A stretch of 64,000 nucleotides of DNA from Candidatus Methylomirabilota bacterium. GTDB taxonomy: Bacteria; Methylomirabilota; Methylomirabilia; Rokubacteriales; CSP1-6. Below the pieces are notes generated by a model. It saw only the letters and a list, made by a program, of their open reading frames with translations. It ran no database searches and had not been told where the DNA came from. Made by a program: the position numbers and the translations under genes. This document shows positions 52,994 to 61,407 of this stretch, in pieces. Location: assembly GCA_035764725.1 (NCBI GenBank), contig DASTYT010000153.1, positions 24,462 to 88,461 on the forward strand. The letters are read 5' to 3'. How positions within the stretch are numbered: position 1 is the stretch's first letter; every line of letters starts with the position of its first letter.

Positions 52994-53687
52994 CGTCGCC
53001 TCGCAGCGCGCTGATCGCCGTCCCCGCGGCGCCCCCGATCAGCATGGCCCAGCTGGGGCCGAGGGTGGCGGCGACGCCGATCGCCACCGCCGCGGCGACC
53101 GTCCAGGGCAGAAGGCTCCGCCGGCCGCGCCACTGCGTGGGCAGCAGTGCGACGATGAAGGCCAGGGGCAGGAAGGCGGCGGCCACCGCGAGCGGCCCGC
53201 GCGGCGTGACGGGCAGCGCGTGGCCCAGCGCGGTCCCGCCCACCCAGCCGATGGCCATGGGGATGCCGGCGCCGAGAAGATACGCCGCGTGACGCCGCCC
53301 GCGCTCCGCCTCCGCGACCGTCATCAGCCACGAGGCGTCAGCCAGCAGGAGCAGGATCGGCACCATCACCCGCCGCGGCACCTCCGCGAAGAGCTGGCGG
53401 AGGTGCGCGCCCATGACGAGGTAGCGGGCGTTGGTGGCGACGCAGGCCAGCGCCATGGCGGCGAGGGGCGGCGGGGCCGCCCAGAGGCCGAGGGTGACCG
53501 CCTGGGCGGTCGCGGAATAGACCACGACGCTGAAGGCGAGGGCGCCGAGCGCGTCCAGCCCCACGCCGCGGTACGCCACGCCCATCACGATGCCGGCGAG
53601 CCCGTTGCTCACGATGAAGGGCAGCGCGGCCACGAAGCCCCGGCGGAATGCGATGGACGCGGGCGAGGCGGCACGCGGTATTCTCAT
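52986..53687 (-). CDS. azlC: AzlC-type branched-chain amino acid exporter large subunit
   Basis: The 233-residue membrane protein has the AzlC core: FRRGFVAALPFIVSNGLAGIVMG, FSVVVYSATAQAVTLGLW, ATNARYLVMGAHLRQLF and ADASWLMTVAEAERG. It exports branched-chain amino acids with AzlD. Three ATGs stand in a row (53699, 53693, 53687). The first lies in the -10 box (TCTAAT), so the third was chosen, with the second possible. The -35 of this gene lies inside the first codons of the divergent CGNR gene. Confidence 0.87.
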   Translation of the reverse strand: MRIPRAASPASIAFRRGFVAALPFIVSNGLAGIVMGVAYRGVGLDALGALAFSVVVYSATAQAVTLGLWAAPPPLAAMALACVATNARYLVMGAHLRQLFAEVPRRVMVPILLLLADASWLMTVAEAERGRRHAAYLLGAGIPMAIGWVGGTALGHALPVTPRGPLAVAAAFLPLAFIVALLPTQWRGRRSLLPWTVAAAVAIGVAATLGPSWAMLIGGAAGTAISALRGDDA

Positions 53688-53697
53688 GGGCATGGTC

Positions 53698-53726
53698 ATT
53701 AGAGGGGACTAGGCGAGCCGTGTCAA
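53698..53726 (-). promoter_or_regulatory. Promoter of azlCD
   Basis: Minus strand: TTGACA (53726-53721), a 17-nt spacer and TCTAAT (53703-53698). The -35 falls inside the divergent CGNR coding start (GTG at 53720). Confidence 0.75.
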
Positions 53727-54361
53727 GGGATCGTGCCCGCGCCGCCGCGCAGTTCTTCGGGGGCCGCGTGTGCCTGGACTTCGCGAACACGATGGACTGG
53801 CGCACCTCGGCGGCTCCGCAGGAGCTCATCGACAACTACGCCGCGCTCCTCGGGTGGAGCGCGCGGCGGGGCACGCTGCCCGCGGCGGCGCTGGCGCGAC
53901 TACGCGCGCGGGCCCGACGCCAGCCGGCCGACGCGGCGGCGGCGCTCCGCGACGCCCATGCGCTGCGCGCGGCGATCTGGGCCGCCGCGGACGCGCTCCA
54001 CCGCGGAGGGCGCGTCGAGCTGGCGCCGCTCAACCGCCGGCTCGCCGCGCTCCCCGCGCAGCCGCCGCTGGTCCGCCGCGGCCGACGTCACGTGCACGAT
54101 CTCCCCGGCGCGCGGCTCGCGGAGCCCCTCTGGCCCGTGCTCTGGTCGCTCACCGCGCTGCTCTCGTCGGAGGACGCGGCGCGGGTGGGACGCTGCCGGG
54201 CCGAGGGCTGCGGCTGGTTCTTCGTGGACGCGAGCCCGAACGGCTCGCGGGTGTGGTGCTCGAGCGAGGTCTGCGGCAATCGCGAGCGGGCCCGCCGCGC
54301 CTACGCGAAGGGCCGCCAGGAAGAGGCCCGGAACCAGAAGGGGCCACGGGTCACCCCGTAG
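53720..54361 (+). CDS. ABATE/CGNR zinc-finger protein
   Basis: The 213-residue product has an N-terminal ABATE-type domain (GGRVCLDFANTMDWR) and a C-terminal CGNR zinc finger (RCRAEGCGWFFVDASPN, then WCSSEVCGNRERARRAYAK). These proteins are thought to be stress-linked transcriptional regulators. It is divergent from azlCD and its first codons hold the azlC -35 box, so regulation of the exporter is likely (inference). GTG start. Confidence 0.88.
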   Translation: MSRDRARAAAQFFGGRVCLDFANTMDWRTSAAPQELIDNYAALLGWSARRGTLPAAALARLRARARRQPADAAAALRDAHALRAAIWAAADALHRGGRVELAPLNRRLAALPAQPPLVRRGRRHVHDLPGARLAEPLWPVLWSLTALLSSEDAARVGRCRAEGCGWFFVDASPNGSRVWCSSEVCGNRERARRAYAKGRQEEARNQKGPRVTP

Positions 54362-54365
54362 CCCC
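54340..54365 (+). terminator. Hairpin at the end of the CGNR gene
   Basis: GGGGC/GCCCC and ACGGG/CCCGT form a stem with one internal C-A mismatch and a TCAC loop, followed by TTTC. Its reverse complement differs from the 52646-52671 hairpin at one of 26 positions. Confidence 0.65.
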
Positions 54366-54399
54366 TTTCACGACCCCGACCGACTATCGCGTATCGCCG

Positions 54400-54594
54400 C
54401 TAGAAACCCCTCCGCACTCGCTCGAGCGCGGCCTGGATCGACGCGATGGAGATGCCCGCCACCGGCGTCAGCGCGGTCGACAGCGTGCTCGGGTCCGTCA
54501 GGGTGGCGAAGCGCCCGCGCGGGGTATCCCAGATGCCGTTGAAGATGCCCCCGGCGTGTCTGACCAGCTCTGCGATCTCGTCCCGCAGCTCCAT
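54400..54594 (-). CDS. Small protein of unknown function
   Basis: The 64-residue product (MELRDEIAELVRHAGGIFNG, IWDTPRGRFATLTDPST, IASIQAALERVRRGF) has a helix, a turn and a helix. Its ATG carries a GGGAGGAG Shine-Dalgarno 4 nt upstream. No family is recognised. The surrounding gap (54595-54731) otherwise holds no evident gene. Confidence 0.6.
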   Translation of the reverse strand: MELRDEIAELVRHAGGIFNGIWDTPRGRFATLTDPSTLSTALTPVAGISIASIQAALERVRRGF

Positions 54595-54731
54595 GGCGCT
54601 CCTCCCGGCGCGGGAAACACTGCAAAGGCTGCGCCCGGTCGCGTTTGACTGCTAACCGGCTGTCACCATTGGCTTGAGGAGATTTGCCTCATGCCGGACG
54701 CCAGGGCAAAGCGCCCTCGCTCGGGCAAGAC

Positions 54732-55556
54732 TTACCCGGTGTCCCGCCGCCGACGGGCCGGCGGCCAGTAGCGGAGGCGACCCGGCATGATCCGCAGCAT
54801 CACGCGAATCACCCTCGCCGAGATCCGGAGGGCCGTCTCGCGGCCCGGCGACCACGCATAGCCGTAGTCCTGGCGGATGCGCGCCGGGAGCAGGCCGACC
54901 GAGGGCAAGCGCGCCAGCCACATGAGCGGCGCCGCGATGCGCGGCACCGGCCTGAAGAGTTCGGCGGCGAGACGCCGGGCCCCGTCCGTCACCACGAGCT
55001 CGCCGCCCCTCAGCATCCCGTCCATATAGGCCGCGAGGGCGCGCGTGGAGCGCGGCAGGTGGCCGTCGGGAATGCCGAGCATCGGCTCGATGCCGGCCGA
55101 CTCGGCGCAGTAGCGGTCCTTGTCCGCGACGCTGAGCGGCGCCACGTAGAGCTCGTAGGCGAGGAGGAACGAATCCAGCAGCGTGGCGTGCACCCAGGCG
55201 AGCAGCGCGGGATCGTGTGCCGAATAGGACACGGCCGATTGCGCCGGAGGAGGAAGCACGGCGTGCCCGTTCACGCGGTCGTGAATGGCGTTGATGCCGT
55301 CGGCCACCGTGGCGGCCTCTTCCGGCGTCCCGTAGGTGAGGATGAGCATCGCGTCCAGCGTGCGCCGGAGCCGGCCCCAGCGCCCGCGGCGCGAGCGGAG
55401 GAAGGCGCTGTGGTCCACGATGCCCTGGGCGACCAGCGGATGCGCGAACTGGAGCAGGAGGGCACGCCCCCAGCCCAGGAGGAGCACGCGCTCGGCGTGG
55501 ATCGTGCGGCTCACCGACTGCGTCGCGCCCGCGGCCGTCGCCGTCGGAGCCGTCAT
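54732..55556 (-). CDS. MpaB-type oxygenase (DUF2236)
   Basis: The 274-residue protein has the DUF2236/latex-clearing-protein signatures: RALLLQFAHPLVAQGIVDHSAF and HDPALLAWVHATLLDSFLLAYE, whose histidines could bind haem or metal. Relatives are rubber oxygenase and the fungal MpaB oxygenase. The substrate is unknown. A TAGACT box ends about 7 nt before the ATG, the leaderless pattern again. Confidence 0.85.
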   Translation of the reverse strand: MTAPTATAAGATQSVSRTIHAERVLLLGWGRALLLQFAHPLVAQGIVDHSAFLRSRRGRWGRLRRTLDAMLILTYGTPEEAATVADGINAIHDRVNGHAVLPPPAQSAVSYSAHDPALLAWVHATLLDSFLLAYELYVAPLSVADKDRYCAESAGIEPMLGIPDGHLPRSTRALAAYMDGMLRGGELVVTDGARRLAAELFRPVPRIAAPLMWLARLPSVGLLPARIRQDYGYAWSPGRETALRISARVIRVMLRIMPGRLRYWPPARRRRDTG

Positions 55557-55638
55557 GCCTCGCAGTCTACCGGAGCGTCCGCGTCCGGGCTATCATCACC
55601 GCGTAGCCGCGGAGCACACCCGCACCAGGGAGATCACC

Positions 55639-56514
55639 ATGCCACGCTTCGTCAAGGTCGCCGCCGCCCAGATGGGCCCCAACAACGAAGGCACGAGCCG
55701 CGAGGAGATCGTCGAGCGCATGCTCGCGCTCATGGAGCAGGCGGTTCGCGAGGACGTCGAGATCATCGCCTATCCGGAGATGGCGCTCACCACGTACTTC
55801 CCCAAGCGCATCCGCGACGACTACGACCAGTTCTTCGAGACCGAGGTGCCGCCCAAGGCGCTGCTGCCCCTGCTGGCGCGCGCCAAGGCGGCGAAGATGG
55901 CCTGTCACGTCGGCTTCTCCGAGAAGGCGGACGGTCACTACTTCAACACCGCGCTGCTCACGGATGAGACGGGGCGCCCGGCGGGGATCTTCAGAAAGAT
56001 CCATCTGCCGGGGGTCACCAAGCCCGATGGGTTCGCGCAAGTGTACGAGCCGCACTTCTTCGAGACCGGCGACACCGGCTACAAGGTGTTCCCCGCCGCC
56101 AAGGCCCAGGTCGGTATCGCCATCTGCCAGGACCGGCGCTATCCCGAGTCCTATCGTTGCCTGGGCATCCTCGGCGCGGAGATCGTGCTCATCGGCTACA
56201 ACACCCCGCTCTCGCCGCTGGCCCTCGATCTCAACGAGCTGTGCCTGCGCGCCGGCGCCTACCAGAACAGCCTGTTCGTGGTGGGGATCGCGAAGGCGGG
56301 CGTGGAGGACGGCATGGAGCTGATCGGCGGCTCCTGCATCGTGGGGCCGCTGGGCCAGGTTCTGGCGAAGGCGGGCACCACCGGCGACGAGCTGATCGCC
56401 GCGCGTATCGACCTCGACCAGATGACGCCGGCGCGCAAGCGCTGGGACTTCTTCGGACGCCGCCATCCCGAGCACTACGGCCTCATCACCCAGCCGATCC
56501 GGAAGGCCCCGTGA
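55639..56514 (+). CDS. Carbon-nitrogen hydrolase (N-carbamoyl amino acid hydrolase-like)
   Basis: The 291-residue nitrilase-superfamily enzyme has the catalytic triad Glu47 (YPEMALTTYF), Lys120 (FRKIHLPG) and Cys163 (AICQDRRYPE). The adjoining hydantoinase gene suggests it removes the carbamoyl group from an N-carbamoyl amino acid or beta-ureido compound. An AGGGAG Shine-Dalgarno precedes the ATG. A TATCAT box lies 42 nt upstream. Confidence 0.9.
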   Translation: MPRFVKVAAAQMGPNNEGTSREEIVERMLALMEQAVREDVEIIAYPEMALTTYFPKRIRDDYDQFFETEVPPKALLPLLARAKAAKMACHVGFSEKADGHYFNTALLTDETGRPAGIFRKIHLPGVTKPDGFAQVYEPHFFETGDTGYKVFPAAKAQVGIAICQDRRYPESYRCLGILGAEIVLIGYNTPLSPLALDLNELCLRAGAYQNSLFVVGIAKAGVEDGMELIGGSCIVGPLGQVLAKAGTTGDELIAARIDLDQMTPARKRWDFFGRRHPEHYGLITQPIRKAP

Positions 56515-57929
56515 TGGCCGCGCGGTCCGTCGACACCATCGTCCGCGGCGGCAAGGTGGTGACCGCCACCGAGGTGCTCGACACGTCGGTGGCCATCCAG
56601 GGCGGGCGCATCGTGGCCCTGGGCCACGACGAGGCGCTGCCCCCCGCCGAGCGCGCCATCGACGCCACCGGGAAGTACGTCCTGCCGGGTCTCATCGACT
56701 GCCACGTCCATCTGGGCGCGGTGTACGACGACTGGAGCTCGGGTCCCATCGCGGCCGCGCACGCGGGGCTCACGACGCTCATCGCCTTCGCCGAGTACAA
56801 CGATGGCGAGACCCTCCCGATGGCGACGAAGCGACTCGCCGACGAGGCGAGCCAGCAGTCCGTGCTCGATTTCGGCTTCCACTTCATCCTGAACAACGAG
56901 CCCCACATCCTGGACGGCCTCGCCGAGACGTTCGAGATGGGGGTGACGTCGTACAAGATCTTCATGACGTACAAGAAGCGCCCCAAGCGCATGTGCACGG
57001 ACGACTTCATCGCCCAGGTGATGGAGCGCCTCGCCGCCCTGGGCGGGATCTGCCAGCTCCACTGCGAGAACGGTGACATCCTCTATCACTTGGAGAACAA
57101 GGCGATCGCCGCCGGGCGCGTGAAGCCCACGGACTTTCCCGCGACGTGCCCGCCGTGGACGGAGGAGGAGGCCATCAATCGCGCCATCCGCATCGGCGCG
57201 ATGACCGGCTGCCCCGTCTATGTCGTGCATCTCTCCACGAAGGGCGGGCTCGAGCGGATCAAGCAAGCGCAGGCCGAAGGACAGCGCGTCTGGACGGAGA
57301 CGTGCCCGCAGTATCTCCTCCTCTCCGAGAAGGAGATGGAGACGTGGGGGCCGTTCGCCAAGATCGGGCCGCCGCTCCGGCCATCCGACGGCAGCAATCA
57401 GACGGCGCTGTGGGAGGGCTCGGCGGGCGGACACATCGCGACGCTGGCCAGCGATCATTCCCCGCGGCGCAAGGCGCTGAAGGAGCCGGGCTGGCAGAAC
57501 ATCTTCGTCGACGGCAAGGGCCAGCCGATCCCCTTCGGCAGCCCGTCGGTGGAGACGCTGGTGCCGCTGGCCTACAGCGAGGGCGTGGTGCGCCGCGGGC
57601 TCCCCATCACGTGGATGGCGCGCGTGATGGCGGAGAACCCCGCGCGGATCTTCGGCCTCTATCCACGGAAGGGCGCCATCCGCGTGGGGGCCGACGCCGA
57701 CCTCACCATCATCGATCCCGACCCCGAGAGCACCATCACCGTGCAGGATCACAAGGGCATCGCGGGCTGGACGCTCTACGAGGGGTGGAAGGCCCGTGGC
57801 CGCCCCTGGATGACGCTGCTGCGCGGCGAGGTGCTCCTCGACCGCGGGCAGCTGGCACGGCCGGCGGGCTACGGCCAGTTCCTCCGCCGCGGCGTGCCGG
57901 TTCCGCCGCTGGGCGGCGCGGCGCGCTGA
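56514..57929 (+). CDS. Dihydropyrimidinase/hydantoinase
   Basis: The 471-residue amidohydrolase has the metal-binding GLIDCHVHLG, the lysine to be carbamylated in VTSYKIFMTYKK, QLHCENGDI, VYVVHLSTKGG and LASDHSPR. It opens cyclic ureides (hydantoins or dihydropyrimidines). Its ATG overlaps the hydrolase stop by one base (TGATG), forming a two-step ring-opening and decarbamoylation pathway with it. Confidence 0.92.
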   Translation: MAARSVDTIVRGGKVVTATEVLDTSVAIQGGRIVALGHDEALPPAERAIDATGKYVLPGLIDCHVHLGAVYDDWSSGPIAAAHAGLTTLIAFAEYNDGETLPMATKRLADEASQQSVLDFGFHFILNNEPHILDGLAETFEMGVTSYKIFMTYKKRPKRMCTDDFIAQVMERLAALGGICQLHCENGDILYHLENKAIAAGRVKPTDFPATCPPWTEEEAINRAIRIGAMTGCPVYVVHLSTKGGLERIKQAQAEGQRVWTETCPQYLLLSEKEMETWGPFAKIGPPLRPSDGSNQTALWEGSAGGHIATLASDHSPRRKALKEPGWQNIFVDGKGQPIPFGSPSVETLVPLAYSEGVVRRGLPITWMARVMAENPARIFGLYPRKGAIRVGADADLTIIDPDPESTITVQDHKGIAGWTLYEGWKARGRPWMTLLRGEVLLDRGQLARPAGYGQFLRRGVPVPPLGGAAR

Positions 57930-57933
57930 CGCC

Positions 57934-59286
57934 GTGGCCCTGCACTATCTCGACGCGCTCGCGGGCTTCGCCGCCGACGTCTCCTATGCGAGTCTCTCGC
58001 CCGGGGCGGCCGCGGCGGCGCGCCTCATCCTGCTCGACACGCTGGGCGCGATGCTCGCGGGCAGCGCCGAGCCCGAGAACGCGCGTCTCGCGGGAGCGAT
58101 GGCCGAGCGCGCCACCCGGCCCGCCGCGTCCCTCATCGGACACACCGCCCGCACCGATCCGCTCCTCGCGATCTTCGTGAACGCCACCGCGGGGGTGGCC
58201 CTCGAGGTGGACGAGGGCAACCGCTGGGGCGGCGGCCATCCCGCCATCCACGTGGTGCCCGGGGCGCTCGCGGTCGCCGAAGAGCGGGGCGCGGACGGCG
58301 TGCGCCTGCTCGAGGCGCTGGTGGCGGGCTACGAGGTCTCGTCGCGCATCGGGGGCGCCACCGTGCCGCGCGGGAACGTGCACTCCCACGGCACGTGGGG
58401 CACCATCGGCACGGCGGTGGCGGTGGCGCGACTCGCGGGCTACGACGCGCGCGCGATGCGAGAGGTCATCAATCTCGCGGCCAGCATGAGCCCCGCCAAC
58501 ACCTGGACGCCCGCGCTCGAGGGCGCCACGGTGCGCAATGCCTATCCCGGGCGCTCGGGCATGGAAGGGCTGCTGGCCGTCGAGCTCCACCGGGCGGGTT
58601 TCACCGGGCTGCCCGACGCGCCGAGCGATGTCTACGGGACCATCCTCGCCGATCGCTTCGATCCCGAGCGGGCCCTCGACGACTGGGGCGGCCCGCTCCG
58701 CATCGAGCAGAACTACTTCAAGTTCTATGCGTGCTGCCGGTATAACCATCCGGCGCTCGACGCCCTCGAGGGCATTCGCGCCCGCGAGCCCGTACGCGCG
58801 GAGGACGTGGTCGCCGCCGAGGTCATCGTGTTCCCCTTCGGCCTGCGCATGGCGGCGCCCACGCCGGCGAGCCAGCTCGCCGCCAAGTTCTCCATCCCGT
58901 GGGCGGTAGCCGCCAGCCTGGTGCTGGGTCACGGCGGGCTCGCCGCCTTCGGTGACGCCGCCCGCGGCGACGCGCGGATCCGCGATCTGGCCGGGCGGGT
59001 AATGGTCACCGCGGACGCGGCGATGACGCCGCGGCGCTCCGACTATCCCACCTCGCGCCTCCGGCTGCGGCTGCGCGACGGGCGAACGCTTGAGGAGGAG
59101 ACCGGCGTGGTGCGGGGCGACGCGGAGAACCCCGCCGGCGAGGGTGAAGTCATCGCCAAGTTCGAGGCGCTCGCCGCGCCCGTGCTCGGCGAGCGGCGCG
59201 CCCGAGAGCTCGCGGCGACAGTGCTCGACGCCGACGAGCTGAAGAACGTCGCCCACCTGGGCCCGCTGCTCGCGCCGGCGCGCTAG
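57934..59286 (+). CDS. MmgE/PrpD-family protein
   Basis: The 450-residue protein belongs to the MmgE/PrpD family (2-methylcitrate dehydratase-like; also iminodisuccinate epimerase-like members). It has LILLDTLGAMLAG, VDEGNRWGGGHPAIHVVPGAL, SHGTWGTIGTAVAVARL and QNYFKFYACCRYNHPALDAL. With no prp genes near and a hydantoinase just upstream (4-nt gap), a role on a decarbamoylation product or on the substrate of this pathway is more likely than methylcitrate metabolism. GTG start. Confidence 0.88.
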   Translation: MALHYLDALAGFAADVSYASLSPGAAAAARLILLDTLGAMLAGSAEPENARLAGAMAERATRPAASLIGHTARTDPLLAIFVNATAGVALEVDEGNRWGGGHPAIHVVPGALAVAEERGADGVRLLEALVAGYEVSSRIGGATVPRGNVHSHGTWGTIGTAVAVARLAGYDARAMREVINLAASMSPANTWTPALEGATVRNAYPGRSGMEGLLAVELHRAGFTGLPDAPSDVYGTILADRFDPERALDDWGGPLRIEQNYFKFYACCRYNHPALDALEGIRAREPVRAEDVVAAEVIVFPFGLRMAAPTPASQLAAKFSIPWAVAASLVLGHGGLAAFGDAARGDARIRDLAGRVMVTADAAMTPRRSDYPTSRLRLRLRDGRTLEEETGVVRGDAENPAGEGEVIAKFEALAAPVLGERRARELAATVLDADELKNVAHLGPLLAPAR

Positions 59287-59299
59287 CGCGCGGGCAGCC

Positions 59300-59938
59300 T
59301 CACGCGGATTCCGCTTCCAGCCGCGTGCACGAGCGCGCCAGGTTGGCCCGCGCCGGAGCCTCGAAGCGTCCGAACTCCTCGGTGAGGAAGAGGCGAGGCT
59401 GCGCGAGGAATCTCCGGAGGAGGGCGGCGCGCCGCGTCCGCCACTCCGACTCCGGGACGAACGCATACTCCCGCCGCACCTGTGCCTCGTAGCGGTCGAA
59501 CTCGGCGGGCGGGACGCCCAGGATGGAGAGGTCTGCGTCCACCACGTAGCGCGCGTCATGCTCATCCGGCGGCGCGGCGTGCCGCGTGGCCATGATGAGC
59601 GTGCGCACGCGCTCGCGCTGCTCCGTGGAAGCGCCGCCGGCGGCGAGCCACTCGGCGGCGATGTCCGCGCTCCGGGCCTCGTTGTCGGCGCCCCGCGGGT
59701 CGTAGACGAGGTCGTGAAGCCACAGCGCCAGCTCCGCCTCGTCGGGCTCGCGCAGCCGCGCGCGGACGGCGTCGAGCAGGGGCAGGACGCGGGCGATGTG
59801 CTCGGCGGTGTGATACGCGCGGTGCGGCTCCCCGTAGCGAGCCAGCACGAGGGCGTGGAGCGGGCGGGCGTCGCTACGAGCGCCCAGCCGGCTCCACAGG
59901 GCACTCCAGGCCTCGAGGGAGAGCCGCGAGAGGTCCAT
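59300..59938 (-). CDS. HD-superfamily phosphohydrolase-like protein
   Basis: The 212-residue protein has RAYHTAEHIARVL, LALWLHDLVYDPRGADNE and RTLIMATRHAAPPDEHD, which provide the His/Asp ligands of a COG4339-like HD fold. It is a predicted metal-dependent phosphohydrolase; the substrate is unknown. A TATCAT box lies 8 nt before the ATG on the minus strand, divergent from the lipoprotein gene. Confidence 0.83.
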   Translation of the reverse strand: MDLSRLSLEAWSALWSRLGARSDARPLHALVLARYGEPHRAYHTAEHIARVLPLLDAVRARLREPDEAELALWLHDLVYDPRGADNEARSADIAAEWLAAGGASTEQRERVRTLIMATRHAAPPDEHDARYVVDADLSILGVPPAEFDRYEAQVRREYAFVPESEWRTRRAALLRRFLAQPRLFLTEEFGRFEAPARANLARSCTRLEAESA

Positions 59939-59975
59939 GGCGGTGGATGATACCGCGGCCCGCGCGGCCGCATGC

Positions 59976-59981
59976 TATGGT
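59976..59981 (+). promoter_or_regulatory. -10 box of the lipoprotein gene
   Basis: TATGGT ends 6 nt before the ATG at 59988. The -35 is weak. Confidence 0.4.
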
Positions 59982-59987
59982 GCCCGC

Positions 59988-61388
59988 ATGCCGCGCCTGC
60001 GCCGCCTGGGCTTCGCCGCCGTCGCCCTTGCGCTCGTCGCCTGCGCCAGCGGGCGCGGGCCCATCGAGGCGGTCCTGCGCGTGTGGGACCTCGGCACGAC
60101 CGACATCGAGGTGGTCGGGAGCTGGCGCGCCCAGCTCGTGAGCGGCTCGGGCACCGATCTCACCCGCAAGGCCTTCTGCCGTCCCGACGGCGCGTGCGTG
60201 TACCTCGGGCTCACGCAGGACAGCTTCGCTCCCGGCACCCATTTTCTCGCGATGGGCGAGGTCCCGGACCAGCGCTACCAGTGGGCGCGCATCTACGGTG
60301 GGTCCGCCGCGGACGAGCTGGATGGCGGCGCCGTCGCCGGCGACGGGTTCGTCCTCTTCGGCTCCAGCGCCAGCCCATTCACGGGTGTCGCGACGCCCAT
60401 CGCGGCGCGGCCGCTGCTCGTGCGCATCGACGGCGCTGGCGCGCCGCTCTGGGCGCGGACGCTCGACGGCGGCGGGATCGAGCGGCTGCACGACGCGACC
60501 TCCGCCGCCGGCGACCTCGTCGTGGTGGGCTATGCCGGCCTCGGGGGCACCACGCCCAGCGTCGCGGTGGTGCGCGTGGGTCCCGATGGCGCGCTCCGCT
60601 GGGCGCAGACCTACGACCTCGGCGAGCCGGGCTACGCGGTGGCCGCGGTGCCCGGCCCCGACGGGGGCGCCATCGTCGCGGGTTACCTGCGCCAGCCGAA
60701 TGTGGGATTCGCGGGCACGCCGTTCCTGATGGGGCTGGACGCGGCAGGTCGACCCGTCTGGGCGCGCCGCTACGAGCTGGAGGGGCCGGCGCAGCCTCGC
60801 GCCCTGGTCACACTCGCCGACGGCAGCCTCGTCCTGGTGGGAAGCCTCTTCGGCGCGCGCCCTGGGCGCAGTCCCTTCGTGCTGCGGATCGGTCCCGAAC
60901 ACGCCGTGCGGCTCGGCCGCGAGCTGCGCGGGCTCGAGGCCATCGAAGCCTTCGCGGTCGCGGACGGCGGGGAGGGTAATGTCGTCGTCGTGGGCCGACG
61001 GCGCGATCCCTTCCGCGAACGCTTCTGGGGCTTCGCGATGGTGGTGGACGACCGCGGCCGCATCACCGCGCACGCCACGCTGCGCTCGCTGGGCCAGGTG
61101 GAGTTCAGCGCGGTGGCGACGGGACGAAGGGGCGAGTATCGGGTGGCCGGCTTCACGGACAGCTTGGGCGCGGCGGGGTTCGACATGTTGGTGGCGACCT
61201 GGCTGCCCGCCCAGACCGTCGGCCGTGACGTCCTGGTCGCCTCCCGGATCGCGGAGCGCGACCTCGTGGCCAAGCCGGTCGACGTCACGGCGCGGGCACA
61301 GCCGCTCGCGGTGCGCGCGACCGAGGTGCCGCCGGGCGCGCTCGAGTCGCGGCCCCTCACGGTGCCCACCGCGGCCACCCTCAAGTGA
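59988..61388 (+). CDS. Beta-propeller-like lipoprotein
   Basis: The 466-residue product has a lipoprotein signal (FAAVALALVAC, lipid-bearing Cys19) and repeated blades of about 50 residues. Examples are GSAADELDGGAVAGDGFVLFG, LLVRIDGAGAPLWARTLDGG and AVVRVGPDGALRWAQTYDLG. Such repeats form a beta-propeller, probably an outer-membrane scaffold or binding protein. The function is unknown. The ATG at 59988 was chosen at the lipoprotein signal; an upstream in-frame ATG would bury the -10 box. Confidence 0.82.
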   Translation: MPRLRRLGFAAVALALVACASGRGPIEAVLRVWDLGTTDIEVVGSWRAQLVSGSGTDLTRKAFCRPDGACVYLGLTQDSFAPGTHFLAMGEVPDQRYQWARIYGGSAADELDGGAVAGDGFVLFGSSASPFTGVATPIAARPLLVRIDGAGAPLWARTLDGGGIERLHDATSAAGDLVVVGYAGLGGTTPSVAVVRVGPDGALRWAQTYDLGEPGYAVAAVPGPDGGAIVAGYLRQPNVGFAGTPFLMGLDAAGRPVWARRYELEGPAQPRALVTLADGSLVLVGSLFGARPGRSPFVLRIGPEHAVRLGRELRGLEAIEAFAVADGGEGNVVVVGRRRDPFRERFWGFAMVVDDRGRITAHATLRSLGQVEFSAVATGRRGEYRVAGFTDSLGAAGFDMLVATWLPAQTVGRDVLVASRIAERDLVAKPVDVTARAQPLAVRATEVPPGALESRPLTVPTAATLK

Positions 61389-61407
61389 CCGCGGGGCCGC
61401 GCGGCGA

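Noticed and set aside
52563-54365. Integrated mobile element next to the tRNA
   Set aside because: No integrase, attachment-site copy or atypical composition was seen; the matching hairpins are reported only as an observation.
57934-59286. Methylcitrate-cycle gene prpD
   Set aside because: No prpB, prpC or acnD gene adjoins; the citrate synthase at 20266 is far away and of the general type.
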